The notes under the pieces are model-generated. The model saw only the letters and a list, made by a program, of their open reading frames with translations. It was not told the DNA's origin and searched no databases. A stretch of 6,712 bases of DNA from JBOFOR01 sp051654865 (GTDB taxonomy: Bacteria; Bacillota; Clostridia; Peptostreptococcales; Peptostreptococcaceae): positions 1 to 6,712 of the forward strand of contig JBOFYV010000098.1 in the NCBI GenBank assembly GCA_051654865.1, given 5' to 3'. Shown piece by piece: positions 6,374 to 6,712 of this stretch. A program made the position numbers and the translations under genes. The number at the start of each line of letters is the position of its first letter. Position 1 is the stretch's first letter.

Positions 6374-6435
6374 ATACTTCAAAATAAAGGAAGATAATTA
6401 AGGTAAAAAACAAAAAAAAGAAGGAATTTTGTAAG

Positions 6436-6485
6436 TTAACGTTGAATTATATACATTGCGAAGGTGCATGTTAGGAGGACGTTAA
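6436..6485 (+). promoter_or_regulatory. Possible folded leader over the start of the downstream gene
   Basis: TTAACG (6436-6441) can pair with CGTTAA (6480-6485), whose last A is the first base of the start codon. Inside it ACAT-T-GC (6453-6459) can pair with GCATGT (6466-6471) around GAAGGT. The AGGAGG at 6473-6478 stays between the two stems. The arms are short and the match may be accidental. No known riboswitch motif is recognised. The rest of the 111-nt gap after the permease shows an A-rich run but no clear terminator. Confidence 0.25.
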
Positions 6486-6712
6486 TGAAAAAATCAGCTA
6501 AAGTATTTGCAATTTTAATTATGGTTTTGATAGTAATATTTAGCAGTAAATATATACTTAGCTATAGTGAATCAGAAAATAAAGAAAAGCCTAGTTTTAA
6601 TATATTAATAATAAACTCATATCATCAAGGTCACTATTGGGAAAATTATGTTCTAGAGGGCCTACAAGAAGAATTAAATAAGAATGCAGATTACAATATA
6701 AATACAAAAGTA
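6485..6712 (+). CDS. Membrane-anchored or secreted protein with ABC substrate-binding-like domain, partial (first 76 aa)
   Basis: The open frame continues past the window edge, so only the N-terminus is seen. Residues 2-6 are basic (KKSAK) and about 7-26 form a hydrophobic segment, a signal peptide or membrane anchor with no lipobox cysteine. After a charged stretch (28-37), FNILIINSYHQGHYWENYVLEGLQEEL (38-64) is the opening strand, turn and helix of a periplasmic-binding-like fold. It resembles, from memory, the ABC_sub_bind-type domains that in clostridia occur alone or at the N-terminus of sensor kinases and GGDEF proteins. The start ATG has a strong AGGAGG (6473-6478) 6 nt upstream. It lies 111 nt after the permease gene and may be its own unit. 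Whether a signalling domain follows cannot be judged here. Confidence 0.75.
   Translation, partial: MKKSAKVFAILIMVLIVIFSSKYILSYSESENKEKPSFNILIINSYHQGHYWENYVLEGLQEELNKNADYNINTKV

Noticed and set aside
6374..6484. Terminator or c-di-GMP-type riboswitch before the last gene.
   Set aside because: No GC-rich stem with a T-run and no conserved riboswitch core; the gap is too short for the known aptamer plus expression platform.

Overview
The window is AT-rich DNA of Firmicutes type. Strong GGAGG-like ribosome binding sites, A/T-ending codons, GTG use as a start, and the protein families all suggest a clostridium, probably Peptostreptococcaceae (Clostridioides, Romboutsia or Paeniclostridium-like). 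That placement is inference from style and remembered homologues, not a search. All recognisable genes are on the + strand.

Layout: a short peptide deformylase paralogue (66-476) is followed by a 588-nt gene-free interval (477-1064). Next come four genes in operon order: an OmpR-type response regulator (1065-1763), a two-TM sensor histidine kinase (1780-3021), a MacB/LolD-like ABC ATPase (best start ATG 3101, end 3778) and a large duplicated FtsX-type permease (3779-6373). After a 111-nt gap, a membrane-anchored extracellular binding-domain protein starts at 6485 and runs off the window. The regulator, kinase and ABC genes look like one sense-and-respond module: the kinase reads an extracellular signal, the regulator controls transcription, and the ATPase/permease pair acts on a substrate in or beyond the membrane. 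Neither the kinase nor the permease has the layout of the classical Bce bacitracin module, so the ligand is unknown. Dyad sequences with TTGT...ACAA ends lie before the regulator and between kinase and ATPase; they are candidate binding sites.

The most unusual content is in the 477-1064 interval. It holds two long hairpins (486-586 and 834-945) that are divergent copies of one element in opposite orientation. Aligned in the same orientation, they share an outer stem, an 8x8 internal loop, a 25-bp inner stem and a 25-29 nt apical loop with conserved edges. The inner stems differ at nine positions, and eight of these differences are compensated on the other arm. The structure therefore appears to be maintained by selection, or copied by a mechanism that needs it. 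I do not recognise this family. A mobile hairpin element (REP/MITE-like) or a structured RNA are the leading explanations.
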